Origin: Dendrocalamus latiflorus
Taxonomy: Eukaryota; Streptophyta; Magnoliopsida; Poales; Poaceae
DNA: 64,000 nucleotides
Assembly (NCBI GenBank): GCA_017311315.1
Contig: CM029642.1
Coordinates: 17,206,827-17,270,826 of the forward strand
Direction of reading: 5' to 3'
Shown: piece by piece, positions 22,888 to 33,013 of the stretch
How the letters are laid out: the number at the start of each line of letters is the position of its first letter
Position numbering within the stretch: position 1 is the stretch's first letter
Made by a program: the position numbers and the translations under genes
The notes under the pieces: generated by a model
Told to the model about the DNA's origin: nothing
The model's input: the letters and a program-made list of their open reading frames with translations, nothing else
Databases searched by the model: none

Positions 22888-23140
22888 GATCATACACAAG
22901 AGAAGAGTGGATGACTGTTCGGTATTCTATTGGTTTAGGACTTGAGAAACATCATAATGTGGAATATATGAACATGATATTATCTTTGAGTTATGTTGAT
23001 CTTCCTTACTATCTAAGGACTTGTTTGTTGTACCTTAGCATTTTTCCAGAGGACTATGTGATTAAAAGGGACCAATTAATAAAGAGGTGGAAGGATTCAT
23101 CAAAGTTGCACGTGGGATAACTTTAGAGGAAGAAGGAGAA

Positions 23141-23507
23141 TGTTGGAATCGTAAGGGCCTTCTTACCCCAAAAGCTAGCCAATGAGGTGAGAGACTCCCC
23201 CACTTATAAGTTAGGTCATTTGCCCTTCCACAACCAATGTGAGACTATTCCAATAATCTCCCCCTTCACACATTGGTGTCCCTCAGCCCTTCACTGCCCA
23301 TTCACCGTACACCGATGGTCCCTCAGGGTCCCTTCACCGTACACCGACGGTCCCTCAAGGTCACAGTCCATCAGACGTTTACACACTAGTGTCCATTGGA
23401 TCGTAAGAGCATTCTCACCCCAAAAGCTAGCTAATGAGATGAGAGACTCCCCTATTTTTAAGTTAGGTCCCTTGCCCTTCCACAACCAATATGGGACTAT
23501 TCCAATA
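23141..23507 (+). mobile_element. TRIM-like miniature LTR retroelement, 367 bp
   Basis: Direct terminal repeats of about 115 bp (23141-23255 and about 23393-23507) both carry 'ccccaaaagctagc' and 'cccttccacaacca'. The left one begins TGTTGGAATC. The target duplication is GAGAA (23136-23140, 23508-23512). The ~137-bp interior is non-coding and starts 'atctcccccttcacaca'. The size and repeat plan fit terminal-repeat retrotransposons in miniature; the right repeat ends CCAATA rather than the expected CCAACA. Confidence 0.82.
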
Positions 23508-25271
23508 GAGAATGATATTTTAATGAACTTATAAACTGAAATATGATCCAACCAGTTGGCATCAAGTACAATGGTCAAGTTAGGGCATGCCGAGTCCATG
23601 ATATGATTCTTGATCTTATTATATATAAGGCAAAGGAAGAAAACTTTGTCACTTTGATCAACCAAAAGGATGTAAGGGTACCCCAATGTATGGTTTGCCG
23701 ACTCTTGCTCGACTATTGTTACCAAAAATGTACTACAGTATCATCAATGGATAGGTTTTTTGAGGAGAAATCATCCATGGTTATTTCTCAAACTCGATCC
23801 CTTAATATCTTTGGATACTCTCAACAGATACCTCTTCTTTCGAACTTCAGAGCTCTAAGAGTGCTTGACATAGAAGGCCTGTTAACTAGGGATTATCTGA
23901 TGAATATTGGAGAACTACTACAATTGAGATACCTACGACTTTTAGCAAGATCTATTACAGAGCTTCCGGAAAAGATTGGACAGCTACAACTTTTGGAGAC
24001 ATTGGATGTAAAAGAAACCGATATAAGAGAACTGCCGGTAAGAATTGTTCAGTTGCACAAGTTGAAACATTTACTTGTTCGTGATGTAAAGTTGCATGCC
24101 GGAATTGGCAACATGCGATCTCTCGAGAAACTATCACAATTACGTGTTGATGATAGTTGTTCATTTACTTCTTTGCTGGAGTTGGTCAGTTTAACCAATC
24201 TGAGACTTCTTGGTGTGTTTTGGTGCATCAGTGATTCTCACAATGACAAAAGAATATACACAAACAATTTGGTCTCGTCCCTGTGCGAAATTGGTAGATC
24301 CAACCTTCGCTTTTTAAGTGTTTGTAGTGGATATGATTGTGATTCCTGTGAATTTACATTTGATTCTTGGTCCCCACATCCTCAGTGCCTTCAGGAATTG
24401 ACCTTGTACCCAAACTGCTATGTCTGGAAAATTCCAAGGTGGATGGCCTCACTGGCTAACCTCGCCTACGTAAAAATTGAGATTAATCCAATGGAACAGG
24501 AGGCTCTTGACATCTTTGGGAGATTGCCTGCCCTGCTATTTCTTGAGTTGTCCACAAAAAGGATGGTTCCCAGAGGACTTACAATTGGCAGAGGTATCTT
24601 CCAATGTCTAAAGGTGTTCCACTTGTACTGTCAGGATATTGAGACAGGGCTGATGTTCGAAGCTGGAGCTATGCTGAACATTGAAAGGCCTGAACTTCCG
24701 TTCAGAGCACATAGAGCACAATCTACATGTGGCGCTTATGATCTCAGCATTCACCACCTCTCTACTCTGTAACATCTCAATGTCAGGATTAGTTGCAAGG
24801 GAGCAGATGCAGCAGGGGTGGCAGCGTTGGAGGCAGCCATTAGGGATGCAGCCAGTCTGCTTCCCAACCAGCCCTTACCATATTTCAGTAGATATTGTGA
24901 GAACAAGATGGTATATGATGACAGGAAGGAGCAGAGCACAGAGGAGGCTCCGCTTTATGCGTATATGCCTGATCATTATCAATATTTTGTTCAAGGAAAT
25001 ATTGGTGATATGGAGTGTCATCGTCTATAATCCAGTTGCATCATCTGCTAATGGACCCAATGCTGCTTCGTATCACATCCTCCTCAAAGTACTGAAGCAT
25101 GCCACTATCACCTGATTATTTACTGCATTAGAATGAGTAGCAAATTTCCTAGCCAGACTTCGTTATTGGGGAATTTGCTTATGAATCATCATTCTTGCAA
25201 CCATGCTGGGCCTATGGGTAGCCATCCTTCTTTTATCCTGTACTACTTCAATATGTGTCATGTGATGTCTA

Positions 25272-26880
25272 TCTAATCCCTACTACTTAAAAATACGAGT
25301 TAGTGGTCATCGGTGCATTCTCCTTCCTCTCTTCTCAACCGTCCGATCTGAACACTGAAATCTTGACCATTTATCTAACATCCCTCCCCCTCCCTCTCAC
25401 CTCTAACTGCCCCTCCTCTCCACTTCCACCAGCAGTTACCATCTTCCACCCCCTCCCCTCCAACGCCTAACAGAGGGAGTTTGGGCCAGGAATGTCATCT
25501 TCTTCATGCGTGGGGACATCCGCCATTATACTTGTCGCATGGCATCGTCACTCTAAAGAGCAGGTGCTCAGATTTCAAACGCCTATTGAGTAGTTGAGGT
25601 GCTATTGGTTCCACCTTTCAAATCACTTGTAGTCTATACCTACAAGGCATCCATTTTTTTAGGGTCTGTTTGAAATGAAAAGGAAATTTTTTCCAAGGTA
25701 TGATCTCATATTCGGATTCTTCAAAAGAGTAGAGGAAAGGAAATTTTTTGCAAGGTTTTTAGGGTGATTCGTAAAATCCAAACATGTAGCTTTTTAGAGA
25801 GATGAGTTCTTTTTTGTAATAAAATTCTACAAAACTCATTCAAAATGCTTGATCAACCATGCATAGTTATTCAAACATAAAATTAGAACACTAAGAAACG
25901 TAACAAAATAGTTGTCAAGTATGAGAGAATTAAAGGGTAATAGGGGACTAATGTATATTTAGTCATGTAAGACGTTGGATATGTACGATCTGATGCCAAT
26001 CAAAAGCTGCTTCACATGCATGTTTCTGTTTGTTTCTGACTATTCGTAACCATAATGCTGGGAAGAGAGGGTCTTCTTTGCACCTTTGGAAAACTAGGCT
26101 TGCTTCTGCCCCCCCCCAACTTGGTTAGCTTCTGTTATTGCAAATGATCCACAAGATTAGGAGAAGAATAGAGTCCCATAGCCTTACTCAGAAAATATGG
26201 AGGCGTTTATGCATATGCCTTCCACATACACTATAGGTTGGGTTGCGCAAGCTGAACATTAAGTCTTGTGTGCAGTGTGAATGTCCGACGATGATCAAGT
26301 GGGCTCAATATACTAGAGGAGCATGGAGTTAGGCAAGCATTCAAACCACAAGCATGGGGTTTTATGTTAGAATTATAAGGTCAGAGTGCACATGCAATGG
26401 CATTCCTACATGAAGCCATTGCCCATCCACCATACAAAAATTTGCCAAGCAACCATTATTTGTGGATTTGCACAGGCCCTTTTGAGGGCTGTAGATCTGT
26501 GATAGTGGAGCTCATCATAAAGAAATTGCCAAATCCGTGAGTTTGTCATTGATGGTTGCCCTATTCGTTTGGGATCGATATCAGTTCCTGAAGAATATAC
26601 TGTTTGAACATAGGGCAAAGGATGATTCAATCTTTATATTTGGTTGATGAACTTAACTACTCCATCCGGTCACAAATATATGTCATTTTGGACATCAATA
26701 CGGTCTCTGAAACACAACTTTAGCCACATAATTCGATTGTAATAATATGTTACTGCAAATTTTAAAATTATATCATACTACAAGTTCTAAACCTCACGGG
26801 TGGTAAAAATTTTTAGAACATGCATACAAACACGTTCAAAAAATTTTAAAATCCGTAGCAATGCACAGGCATTCAACTAG
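25272..26880 (+). mobile_element. Non-autonomous Helitron, 1609 bp
   Basis: Starts TCTAATCCCTACTACTTAAA and ends CCGTAGCAATGCACAGGCA then TTCAACTAG. It lies exactly between a host A (25271) and T (26881). The 5' TC, 3' CTAG and AT target are diagnostic. The imperfect stem formed by CCGTAGC/GCACAGG, about ten bases before the end, is the expected terminator hairpin. No Rep/helicase sequence is inside. A piece starting about 26657 (ctactccatccggtcac) resembles a Stowaway-type MITE end. It sits between two NLR paralogues. Confidence 0.85.
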
Positions 26881-27214
26881 TTCCTAATAAAAATCGAGAA
26901 AAAGGGTGAACATGCAAAATGCTATATTTTCAGTCAAATGATTTTCTACCATGTGTTGAAGCTGCAGTAGTTTACTGAAACCATTTGTTTTTGTATTTCA
27001 TGAACTTGCAAACTGATACTTATAACTAACGAGAAGTAAATATGTGGATCTTTGTGTGCAATAGTCTGTTGCTACATGCAATAAATGACATATTGATATG
27101 TTATTATCTTGAAATATTGTTCGGCATTGATTCCTTTTTCAACACAATTATGTAGAACTGATATTACCAGATGAATTTACAAATTCTCTAGTCCCATGTC
27201 ATGAACAATGTCAA

Positions 27215-27828
27215 TGGCTTTCAGTCCCATCCTCATTAGATCTCCAGGGGATTCCAGAGTGGATAGCCTCACTGTCCAACCTCACCCTGCTACACATCAG
27301 GGCTAATCAAGTGACACTGGAAACCCACCAGATCGGGGACTTGCCCACCTTGCTATATCTAGAACAAAAGCAGGTGACCCCAAGGAAAGGTTCAAATGTC
27401 TAAAGTTCTTCCACTTGGGGCATCGGATCATGGGCTCGATGGTCGAAGTTGGAGCCATGCCAAAGCTCGAAGAACTCGTCTTACAAATCAGAGCACATGA
27501 GGTGCAATCTGCAGGTGGCGATGGTCCCGGTCTTGGAATCCACCACCTCTCTGCCCTCTGGAACCTCCATGTCCATATTGATCACAAGGGTGCAAATATG
27601 GTTGAAGAGGTGGATGCGTTGGAGGCTGCCATAACGCATGCAACCAGTCTACTTCCCAACCGTCCCACGCCAAGTTTTATGCGATCCAATTACGAAGAGA
27701 TGGTAAAGGATGACATAGGCAGGGAGGAAGAGGCCGACGAGGAGGGTACGGTGAAACTAGAAGATATCTCCACAGGCAGTCAGGCAACACGAAGGCCCTG
27801 TCGACTTCTGCATCTACTGAAGGTATAA
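27215..27828 (+). pseudogene. 3' stump of a third CC-NB-LRR paralogue
   Basis: The sequence from about 27240 translates to the last leucine-rich repeats and C-terminal tail of the same family (GIPEWIASLSNLTLLHI, then MGSMVEVGAMPKLEELVLQI and VEEVDALEAAITHATSLL). This matches 35650-36130 of the intact gene closely. A stop or shift near 27400 breaks the frame. There is no coiled coil or NB-ARC. The terminal frame 27415-27828 is 137 codons. Confidence 0.85.
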
Positions 27829-28696
27829 AATGTAATCCATCCAAGATGCTATCCAATCTCAATGTTTGTTGTCTACCCTTTGTTGTCTTCATGCTTATCA
27901 ATCAAGATGATGATCAAAATATATAGCGGACATTAAGATTTAAGACCACCATTTGTTCTGTGAAAAATGCGATAACTATATGATGCTATTAAATCAACTG
28001 GAGGATGTACATGGGATTTACCCTTTTTTACCCCATTGCCTTAACCAACAAAAGTACTGTTCATCTGAGACCATGGTAACTTTCAGTCTTCTTATGATAC
28101 GCACTAGACTTCTTCGTAATGACATTCTGTTTTCCTTCTGGTAAAGCAGACAAGCAGTGATACCTTCACTTAGTTGGTGACGTTTGCAGAAGATGATTAT
28201 CGCTGCACTCATCAACTCACAAATTAAAATTTTCATTATGACCCGAATTGGTGCTCATGTTTGTTGACTGAGTTTGCATAAACCTTTTGTTTTGTCTCGG
28301 TGAATCCTTGAATGTTGCACATGTTTGTGTCTTTGTGGTTTGTGCAGAACCGTCCTTGTTAACCATCACGGCTGATGCAGATCATGTGTACCAATTCATT
28401 TCCAGAACGTTGTGTTGGAAATTTTACTCTGTCGCCGCGTGCACTAGCAATTCCCGGGGGTCTCTTGCACGTGACGCGACTGCCGTGGGTCCCGCTGACC
28501 TCTACAGCGTGACCTGCTTGGTCAAAAAATCGCCTCGGCTGCACACGGGAAAGAGCCTCCTGCTCTTGATGTAATGGAACAGGCTACACCTCCTTGATGG
28601 ACTAAACGAAGGTAAATCCACGTGATGCTTCCTGTTGGATGAAACAAAAAATCAGACAAACATAACAAAAAAAACACCGAGAGCATGTATACTTTT
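27829..28696. other. Spacer, nothing firm
   Basis: The frame 28287-28574 has no recognisable domain. No clear element ends were found. Confidence 0.4.
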
Positions 28697-30662
28697 TAGG
28701 GATGTTAATGGGTTAGATTCACATAAGTTAAATGAGTTGGGTTTATGATTTGGTTGATTTTAATTGGGTGAAAATGGTTGAAAGAATAAATGAGTTGGGT
28801 TGAATTAGGTTGCCTCATAAAAAGGGTTAGGTAGAGTTGGAATTGGTTTCTAAAATTCAGGGTTGAAATTGGGTTGAGAAGAGTTCGACTCGTGGTGTTA
28901 CAATATAGCTCATCCGTGAGTTGGCTCCACCCATAAGGCCTATCTGGGTATTTAGGCATAATAATTTGCACAAAGTAGAATCTCTATACTCAAAATCATT
29001 TGCGGTAAATTTTAGAAAATTTCGTGAAACTTTTATGGTGTGAATGCGACTTATAAATTTTAAATACTGAACTTTTTCAAAAATTTTCTATAAAAGTTTG
29101 TTGATTCCACCTATATGGATGGGTCTAACAATTTACACAAAGTAGTGTCTTTATACCCTAAATTATCTATAGTAAATTTCAGACAATTTTGTGAAACTTT
29201 TATAGTGTGAACGTGAATTATAAATTCCAAATACAGAATATTTTCAAAAAAAATCTATAAAAGTCTGTTGATTCCTCCTATGTGTCTAGGTCTAATAATT
29301 TGCACAAAGTAGTGTCTCTGTACCCGAAATCATCTGTAGTAAATTTCAGAAAATTTTGTGAAACTTTTATGGTGTGAACGTGAGTTATAAATTTTAAATA
29401 CCGAACTTTTTCAAAAGTTTCCTATAAAAGCATGTTGGTCCTACCTTTGTTTTTATGTCTAAAAATTTGTACAAAGTAGCGTCTCTAAACCTTAATTCAT
29501 CTATAGCAAATTTCAGGTATTTTTGTGAAACTTTTATAGTGTGAATACAAGTTAGAAATTCCAAATACCGAACCTTTCCAAACAAATTCTATAAAAGCAT
29601 GTTTGTTCCACCTATATACCTAGGCCTAATAATTTGCACAAAGCAGCATCTCTATACCCAAAATCATTTGTAGTAAATTTCAGAAAATTTTATGAAACTT
29701 TTATGCTGTGAACTCAATTTGTAAATTTTAAATACCAAACTTTTTTTTAAAGTTTTCTATAAAATCTTGTTGGTCCCACTTTGTGTTTGGATCTAAACAA
29801 TTGCACAAAATGCGTCTCTATACCTTATATCATCTATTTTTAATTTCAATCAATTTTGTAAAATTTTTTGTAGTGTGAACTGAGTTAGAAATTTTAAATA
29901 CCAAACTTTTTCAAAAAATTATATAAAAGTCTGTTGGTTCCACCTATGTCCTTAGGCCTAATAATTTGCACAAAATAGTATCTCTATACCAAATTCATCT
30001 ATAATAAATTTCAGAAAATTTTATAGAACTTTTATAATATAAACGTGAGTTGCAAATTTTAAATACCCTTTTCAAAAGTTTCTATAAAAGTCTATTGGTC
30101 CCACCTTTGTGTTTGGACCTAAAAATTTGCACAAAGTAGCATCTTTACACACCAAATCATCTATAGTAAATTTCAAGTAATTTTGTGGAACTTTTATGAT
30201 GTGAATGTGAGTTAAAAATTCCAATACTTATCTTTTTTCAAAAGTTTCATATAAATACACTTGCACATAGTAGATTAGTAAGGATCAAGCTGGCTTTGTC
30301 AACGTGTTTAACATGATGACGATCCAAGAGCTAGACACCTGGTTCATGGATATCGGTGCTACCCCATATGTCATTCGACTTAGGTAATCTTTCCTGTGTT
30401 TCTCTTTCATCCCCTATCATATCATGGTTGGTGAGTGGGTTGGTAACAGGTTTGAAATGGGTTGAAAATGGGTTTCAACTCATTTCAACAATTTAGGTTA
30501 GGTTAAGTTGGGTGGAAATGTCATACGGGTTGGGTGGGTTGTGTGGTTGAAGGTGCTCTTTGGGTTGGTTAGGTTGGATTAGGTTGGGTGGGGGTTTTGA
30601 GCTTTTTTTTAAGTGAGGGTTAGGTTAATTTTGAGTTGGATTTTAACCCATTACTACCTCTA
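28697..30662. mobile_element. hAT-like element carrying a satellite array, 1966 bp
   Basis: The left end TAGGGATGTTAATGGGTTAG and the right end, read inverted TAGAGGTAGTAATGGGTTAA, match at most positions. The flanking 8-mers ATACTTTT (28689-28696) and ATATTTTT (30663-30670) differ at one base, fitting an aged hAT duplication. Subterminal sequence on both sides is built from GGGTTGG/GGTTAGG words. The centre is the 167-bp array. No transposase is present. Confidence 0.78.
28905..30270 (+). repeat. Tandem array of eight ~167-bp units
   Basis: The anchor word TTGCACAAAGTAG (with variants) begins at 28966, 29133, 29300, 29467, 29634, 29801, 29966 and 30127. The spacings are 167, 167, 167, 167, 167, 165 and 161. 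Each unit also has 'taaatttcagaaaatttt', 'aacttttatggtgtgaa' and 'ttctataaaag' variants. Units are AT-rich, have diverged by substitution, and have almost constant length. Confidence 0.93.
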
Positions 30663-30670
30663 ATATTTTT

Positions 30671-33013
30671 TCCGGAGCACCAACCACTCCCTGTTTCTTC
30701 TTTGTGTTCTCTCCCTTTCGTTACTTCTGATTACAAGCCTTCCTCCGTTTATATACGAAAGCAGCTGACTAGGCAGTGCTCAATATGGCTCAATATGACA
30801 CGGCCAGAACTAAGAAACGAAAACGGACACTCTACTACTCGGATACGTATACACAGAAAGAGGACTCGTACACGATTCGTACTTGGATACTAGCACGATT
30901 ACTTGTAAGTTGTAACACATTGCTGGGGCCTGGGGTACGTTAGTACTGAAATCAGTTACTGCATGAATTTGTAGTTACTCTACCCGCTTACATGTACCGT
31001 ATTTTGGGAAGCTTGTGGAAGAGTTACCCTGACGTCAGACGTCTGGTTCATTTTTGTTGGCCATTTCTTTTCTCTCTCTGGCAAAGCTTATTATTTCTGC
31101 AGAGATTGAGATGGTGAAAACTGGTTCTAATTGTCGCATCTCCATCTTATACTGCAGAAGAAATTCATGAGTCGGGTCAGGACATGGGAACTGAACATGA
31201 CCTGATATCCGATTGGCTTCCAAGCTACTCATTTTGTTGAGCGAATGCAAGCTTGGGTGTGTGTTTGCAGCTTTTGTTCTTGCAATTCGAGGAGGCAGTG
31301 AAGAACAAGAAAAAAGGTCTAGTCCTGGTGTATTGTGTGGTGTTCAAATCTCTAATGTCTCTATGCACAAAGAAAAAAAGAAATAAAAAGAAAAGAAAAG
31401 TGTTCAATCTGTTAATTATCATATTTGATTTTTGACGTGATAACGTATCACAATATTGAACTGCAATCTGTTTGTGTATGTATATCCAAGAATTTGTCAC
31501 TTCGATTGATCAATGTTAAGGCCAGTACGTGGCATACTACAGGCATAGGCATTACACTGTACATTTCCCTGATAGTTAATTTCCTGAACTATCCACTTGT
31601 TTCTTAATCACAGTCCAATAGCCATTTGCCATTTTAGTAAATCAGAGAGTACTTGTCAATTTGGTTTCTTGATGCTGTACTGACTACTGAGTCAGGAATG
31701 TGGTACAAACTGGGTTCTGGTCATTGGCCACATGGATCCCATGGCCAGCAACCTTCATCAGAAATTTTGGGCTTTGCTTGGATGGCTTCTGAATGGTGGG
31801 ATTCCAATCCAATGCATGTGAATTTTAACTGAATTACGTCAAAATCCCATCACACTGAACTGCACTATGCAAGTATGCACGGTTCTTTGTTCATGCAGCC
31901 AATTAGCTTCTTTCTTTCTTTTTTGGAATTTTCATTGTCATTTCACAAGGCAATGCAGAGTTCAATTGGTAACAGCTGACAAGACTAGATATTCTGCGGA
32001 GCGGTGAATCTAACATATGCCTCTAGATATTCTGCGTGTCAGCGTGTAATGTAATCTCCAAAGTGCAAATGGTACATCCGCGCATGCTGCTGGAGTATCA
32101 TGCAAGCCAAATTGACGGGCCGGTCAAAGTAGCGCCGTCCATCCCACGTTGGTATCGGCTCTCTGTCACGTCGTTGCTCGGTGGCGGAGACGGAGCGACG
32201 GCGCTCCGTGGCGATGCCGGAGGAGACGCGACCTCGACTCGGCTCCTCACGGCGGCCGGTGAGTCCTCTTCTCCCGTTCTTCTTAGTGCACAGGAAATTC
32301 GCAGGGAGATCCGTGTGGCGTGTTCATACATGTGAATTCTGAAGTCAAGGGAATAGGTAATCATGCATTGTCTTTCCTCCTAAAACAAATACAGTCCAAG
32401 TAAGCCCAGGCTAGAATATTTGGCGTTCGATAATAAGGAATATGTCAACTTCGACACGTTTAGATCGTCAGATAAGGAAAACTGGACTCGAGCCGCGTTA
32501 GCGAAAACAGTGGGGAGAAACGGGTCCCAACTCCCAAGCGAGGAAGGTTCAGACTGATCAATCGTTAGTACTTATCCATCACGGTCCCCTATTACACTCC
32601 AATGAGCTGGTCCCAAGCGCGTCGACCATTCATATCATTCGACCGGTCTCCCGCTTCTCTCCTCCCACTTATGATTTCTGCCCCGCTTCGACCGGCGACG
32701 ACCAAGCAGCATGGCCGGTCTCCACTTGCTTATCTAAGCAGCGGGCAATTCGGCTGGCACATATGTAGGCTCAGCATTAGTCTTCCTTCCTGCTTTCAGA
32801 CAGAGGTCAATTTAGCAAGCGGAAGGTCATGGCCACGGAACAACGGTAGGTACATTACGACTATGGCATGAATTTTGCTCTTGGTTTTCCATGAATTTAA
32901 GCTGTGCTTGGCAGCAGCAACTAACTTCTAATACCCCCCTCATGCAGCCACAAGCCAACCTGAGGTTCTGAGCTGGTCTACAAGCTTCGCCACGCACAGG
33001 AACAGAGCAAGAG
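30671..33013. other. Spacer and upstream region of the intact NLR
   Basis: No convincing gene in 30671-32400; the frames at 31225-31500 (minus) and 32036-32335 lack support. A GT...AG interval at 32846-32947 (caacg|gtaggt ... ctcatgcag) would be a good leader intron for the NLR gene. I see no unambiguous TATA box. Confidence 0.45.

Larger units (their letters stand above)
17999..25030 (+). pseudogene. CC-NB-LRR (RPM1-type) resistance-gene paralogue, broken by four insertions
   Basis: Same architecture as the gene at 33014. The coiled-coil start is at 17999-18204 (MDGIMVCVATGVMNSL), with the EDVID-like segment YDTEDCIDDYM in 19658-20004. The P-loop GLGGLGKTT is near 21660. An intron lies at 21884-22113, in the same place as in the intact gene, followed by kinase-2 YFVVIDEIW, GLPL, and CLLYLSIFPEDY in 22910-23070. 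The MHD-like VHD lies about 23599, and leucine-rich repeats run to about 24770. Insertions are a copia solo LTR (18268-19652), an LTR-like block (20005-21617), a hAT (22448-22887) and a TRIM-like element (23141-23507). Independent lesions include a frameshift around 18170, a stop right after LAN of the P-loop helix, a stop before SCC at 22236, and a stop or shift near 24770. It cannot make a full protein. The 409-codon LRR frame at 23543 is its longest surviving piece. Confidence 0.93.

Noticed and set aside
28905..30270. 167-bp periodicity as a centromeric satellite
   Set aside because: Only eight units, bounded by transposon ends; no evidence of a long array here.
32036..32364. Frames on both strands upstream of the intact NLR
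   Set aside because: No domain, no supporting signals, mutually antisense; treated as spacer.
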